Below the pieces are notes generated by a model, which saw only the letters and a list, made by a program, of their open reading frames with translations, had not been told where the DNA came from and did no database searches. 64,000 nt of DNA, taken from contig NZ_VWWO01000002.1 in the NCBI RefSeq assembly GCF_011752935.1, forward strand, positions 372,001 through 436,000, in the 5' to 3' direction. Below are positions 62,493-64,000 of the stretch, piece after piece. How positions within the stretch are numbered: position 1 is the first letter of the stretch; the number at the start of each line of letters is the position of its first letter. This stretch comes from Chitinophaga sp. Cy-1792 (GTDB taxonomy: Bacteria; Bacteroidota; Bacteroidia; Chitinophagales; Chitinophagaceae). The translations under genes and the position numbers were made by a program.

Positions 62493-64000
62493 TTATTTAT
62501 TTAATCTATCTACTTCATCGTTATCATTCCGCTGTACATTTTCCCTGTTAGCTTCTTTTTTGCCTTTAGACAGGTTGTACGACAATCCAATACTGAAGTA
62601 GCGGGTAGGTATCCTGTTGGTAACATTTCTGGTGAAAGCCACTTCATTTGCTTCCCAGCCTATACGTTTCAGGTTGAAGGGATCTGCGAAATTGAGTGTA
62701 GCCGTAAATTTGTCGTGGAGTAAGCTCTTCTTGAAATTCAGGTCAATACTGCCTTGTGGTTTCCAGTCGTAAATGCCCAGGAACTTGTTTCTGCCATATC
62801 TTCCTACCAGTTCTGCATAAAATCCTGCGGGTAGTTTAAAGCGGTTGCTGATCCAGCCGTCCTGGGAGAATTTATCTTTCGCAATATAGCCGCCTTCATT
62901 TATTGCCAGTTTTACATAGCGTAAAGTAGCAGAACTGCTGATATCCCACCATTTGGCTACATGTATGGGGATACTAACGCTAACGAATATATCATCTGCA
63001 TTGTTTACGTTGTCGTAGGTGGAGATGATGACGGCGTCGTAGTTGTGATATACCTGGTTGATGGCTTTGCTGGTATGTTTATACCCCAGCGTGAAGTTAT
63101 AGGTTGAATGCAGGAGGTAAGACAATTGCAGGGCATTGCTGTAATAGGGCAGCAGCGCCGGATTGCCTTTCTCTATGTAAAACGGATTCTGGATATCTTC
63201 AAATGGGTTCAGTAACTGATAGGAGGGGCGACTGATACTCCTTGATGCTGCAAGCGTAAGGGCGTTGCCGGAAGTGAACGATCGCTGAAGAAACAATGTA
63301 GGAAAGAGGCCCCATTGATTATTCGCAATGCCGTTGCCAGGGCCGCTGGAATGCCCGTTGTATTGGGTGTTTTCGGTACGCAGTCCCAGCTTGAAACTCC
63401 AGGTAGTCCATTTTTTAGCGATGCTTCCGTAGAATGCAAAGATTTTTTCATCATACAGGAAATGATTGGAGCGTAGCGAGTCAAAACGGCTACCGGCTGA
63501 GAGTTCGTTGAAGTAACTGATATTATTGTCGGTAGATGATGCGTTATATTTTCCGCCGATATTCAGTGTCCAGCTGTTGTTCAGTATTTGCTCCAGGTCG
63601 ATGTTGGCCGTATGAATGTGAATGGTAAGCGGATTGTCGATGTACAGGCTGTCCGCGAATTTTTTATCTTGTAGGGTAGGGTATGTATACTTTGTTTCTA
63701 TGGCAGAATTATAGTTGTTGTCGTAGGATACATAGCTGTAGCCGATATCCAGGGTGCTACCTTTTTTATCCAGGCGGTTGCGGTAGAAGATATTGGCCTG
63801 TTGTATGCTTTGCCGGATATGCTTCTGATTGCCGGTATGTACGGTAGAATCGATGCTGGTTTTGGCGCCGGTGCTGAAATTATTGACAGACGTGCTGGTG
63901 GGTTCATATGGAAAGTGGGTACCTTCATAATTCACACCTATTACCTGCCGGTCATTTATTTTGTAATCGAGCCCGATTTTGAAATTTCCGTAGCTGATAT
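62493..64000 (-). CDS. Outer-membrane beta-barrel protein (TonB-dependent-receptor-like), C-terminal part; 5' end outside window
   Basis: The frame is open to the end of the window, with ISYGNFKIGLDYKINDRQVIGV just upstream of an internal GTG at 63935, so the start lies beyond 64000. The visible 500 residues are a C-terminal barrel of the outer-membrane family (OMP_b-brl_3 type) with alternating strands, for example FAFYGSIAKKWTTWSFKLGLRTE, NQWGLFPTLFLQRSF and ALTLAASRSISRPSYQLLNPF, and a final RYFSIGLSYNLSKGKKE. Proteins of this group usually have an N-terminal carboxypeptidase-regulatory and plug region and lack a SusD partner. The ligand is unknown. Confidence 0.85.
   Translation of the reverse strand, partial: ISYGNFKIGLDYKINDRQVIGVNYEGTHFPYEPTSTSVNNFSTGAKTSIDSTVHTGNQKHIRQSIQQANIFYRNRLDKKGSTLDIGYSYVSYDNNYNSAIETKYTYPTLQDKKFADSLYIDNPLTIHIHTANIDLEQILNNSWTLNIGGKYNASSTDNNISYFNELSAGSRFDSLRSNHFLYDEKIFAFYGSIAKKWTTWSFKLGLRTENTQYNGHSSGPGNGIANNQWGLFPTLFLQRSFTSGNALTLAASRSISRPSYQLLNPFEDIQNPFYIEKGNPALLPYYSNALQLSYLLHSTYNFTLGYKHTSKAINQVYHNYDAVIISTYDNVNNADDIFVSVSIPIHVAKWWDISSSATLRYVKLAINEGGYIAKDKFSQDGWISNRFKLPAGFYAELVGRYGRNKFLGIYDWKPQGSIDLNFKKSLLHDKFTATLNFADPFNLKRIGWEANEVAFTRNVTNRIPTRYFSIGLSYNLSKGKKEANRENVQRNDNDEVDRLNK

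Noticed and set aside
1..64000. CRISPR arrays, rRNA genes, insertion sequences or transposases
   Set aside because: No regularly spaced repeats, rRNA sequence, terminal inverted repeats with transposase motifs or DDE-type ORFs were seen.

Overview
The window comes from a member of the Bacteroidota, most likely a soil-type Chitinophagaceae such as Chitinophaga. The evidence is two ECF sigma / FecR / SusC / SusD cascades plus part of a third SusD locus, DUF4959, DUF4998 and DUF4974-type proteins, many lipoproteins with Bacteroidota lipoboxes, class I lanthipeptide precursors with the leader type known from this group, and promoters of the TTG / TAnnTTTG type. The genus is inferred and was not tested by any search.

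Layout. 1-2.8 kb: tail of a glycan-uptake locus (partial SusD, DUF4959/DUF5000 and DUF4998 lipoproteins). 3.1-5.8 kb: AraC regulator and small hypotheticals. 5.8-11.9 kb: a propeller-sensor/LuxR regulator divergent from a GH5 and a GH16 glucanase. 12-16.1 kb: MacB-like permease, glycine-zipper lipoprotein, ABC ATPase. 16.4-28.2 kb: sigma, FecR, SusC, SusD, IPT/NHL protein, beta-helix protein and M1 peptidase. 28.4-29.3 kb: DinB protein and tRNA-Lys. 29.9-35.9 kb: a LuxR regulator followed by a PatA-like subtilase, two stand-alone proteins resembling the C-terminal domain of cyanobactin protease PatG, a LamG/propeller protein, and a small protein with a twin CX3C motif. 36-41.3 kb: lipoproteins, an epimerase remnant, S41 and M57 peptidases and a secreted tyrosine phosphatase. 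41.3-48.1 kb (minus strand): sigma, FecR, SusC, SusD, phosphatase. 48.4-56.9 kb: a class I lanthipeptide cluster with five precursors, LanC, full-length LanB, C39-peptidase ABC exporter and a very short HlyD protein. 57-61.8 kb: GH9 and GH55/NHL proteins. 62-64 kb: a NUDIX hydrolase and a partial outer-membrane barrel protein.

Working together. In the lanthipeptide cluster LanB dehydrates Ser/Thr in the cores, LanC forms the thioether rings, and the C39 exporter should cut after the GG present at residues 32-33 of all five leaders. Precursor genes 1 and 5 share an upstream element that folds as an H-type pseudoknot with two compensatory base-pair changes, which I consider a new candidate regulatory RNA. 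The 29.9-35.9 kb locus looks like a split, YcaO-less relative of the cyanobactin protease machinery and is the best candidate for an undescribed system. The glycan loci suggest beta-glucan use (GH5, GH16, GH55, GH9). Functions rest on motif recognition by eye; no database search was run.
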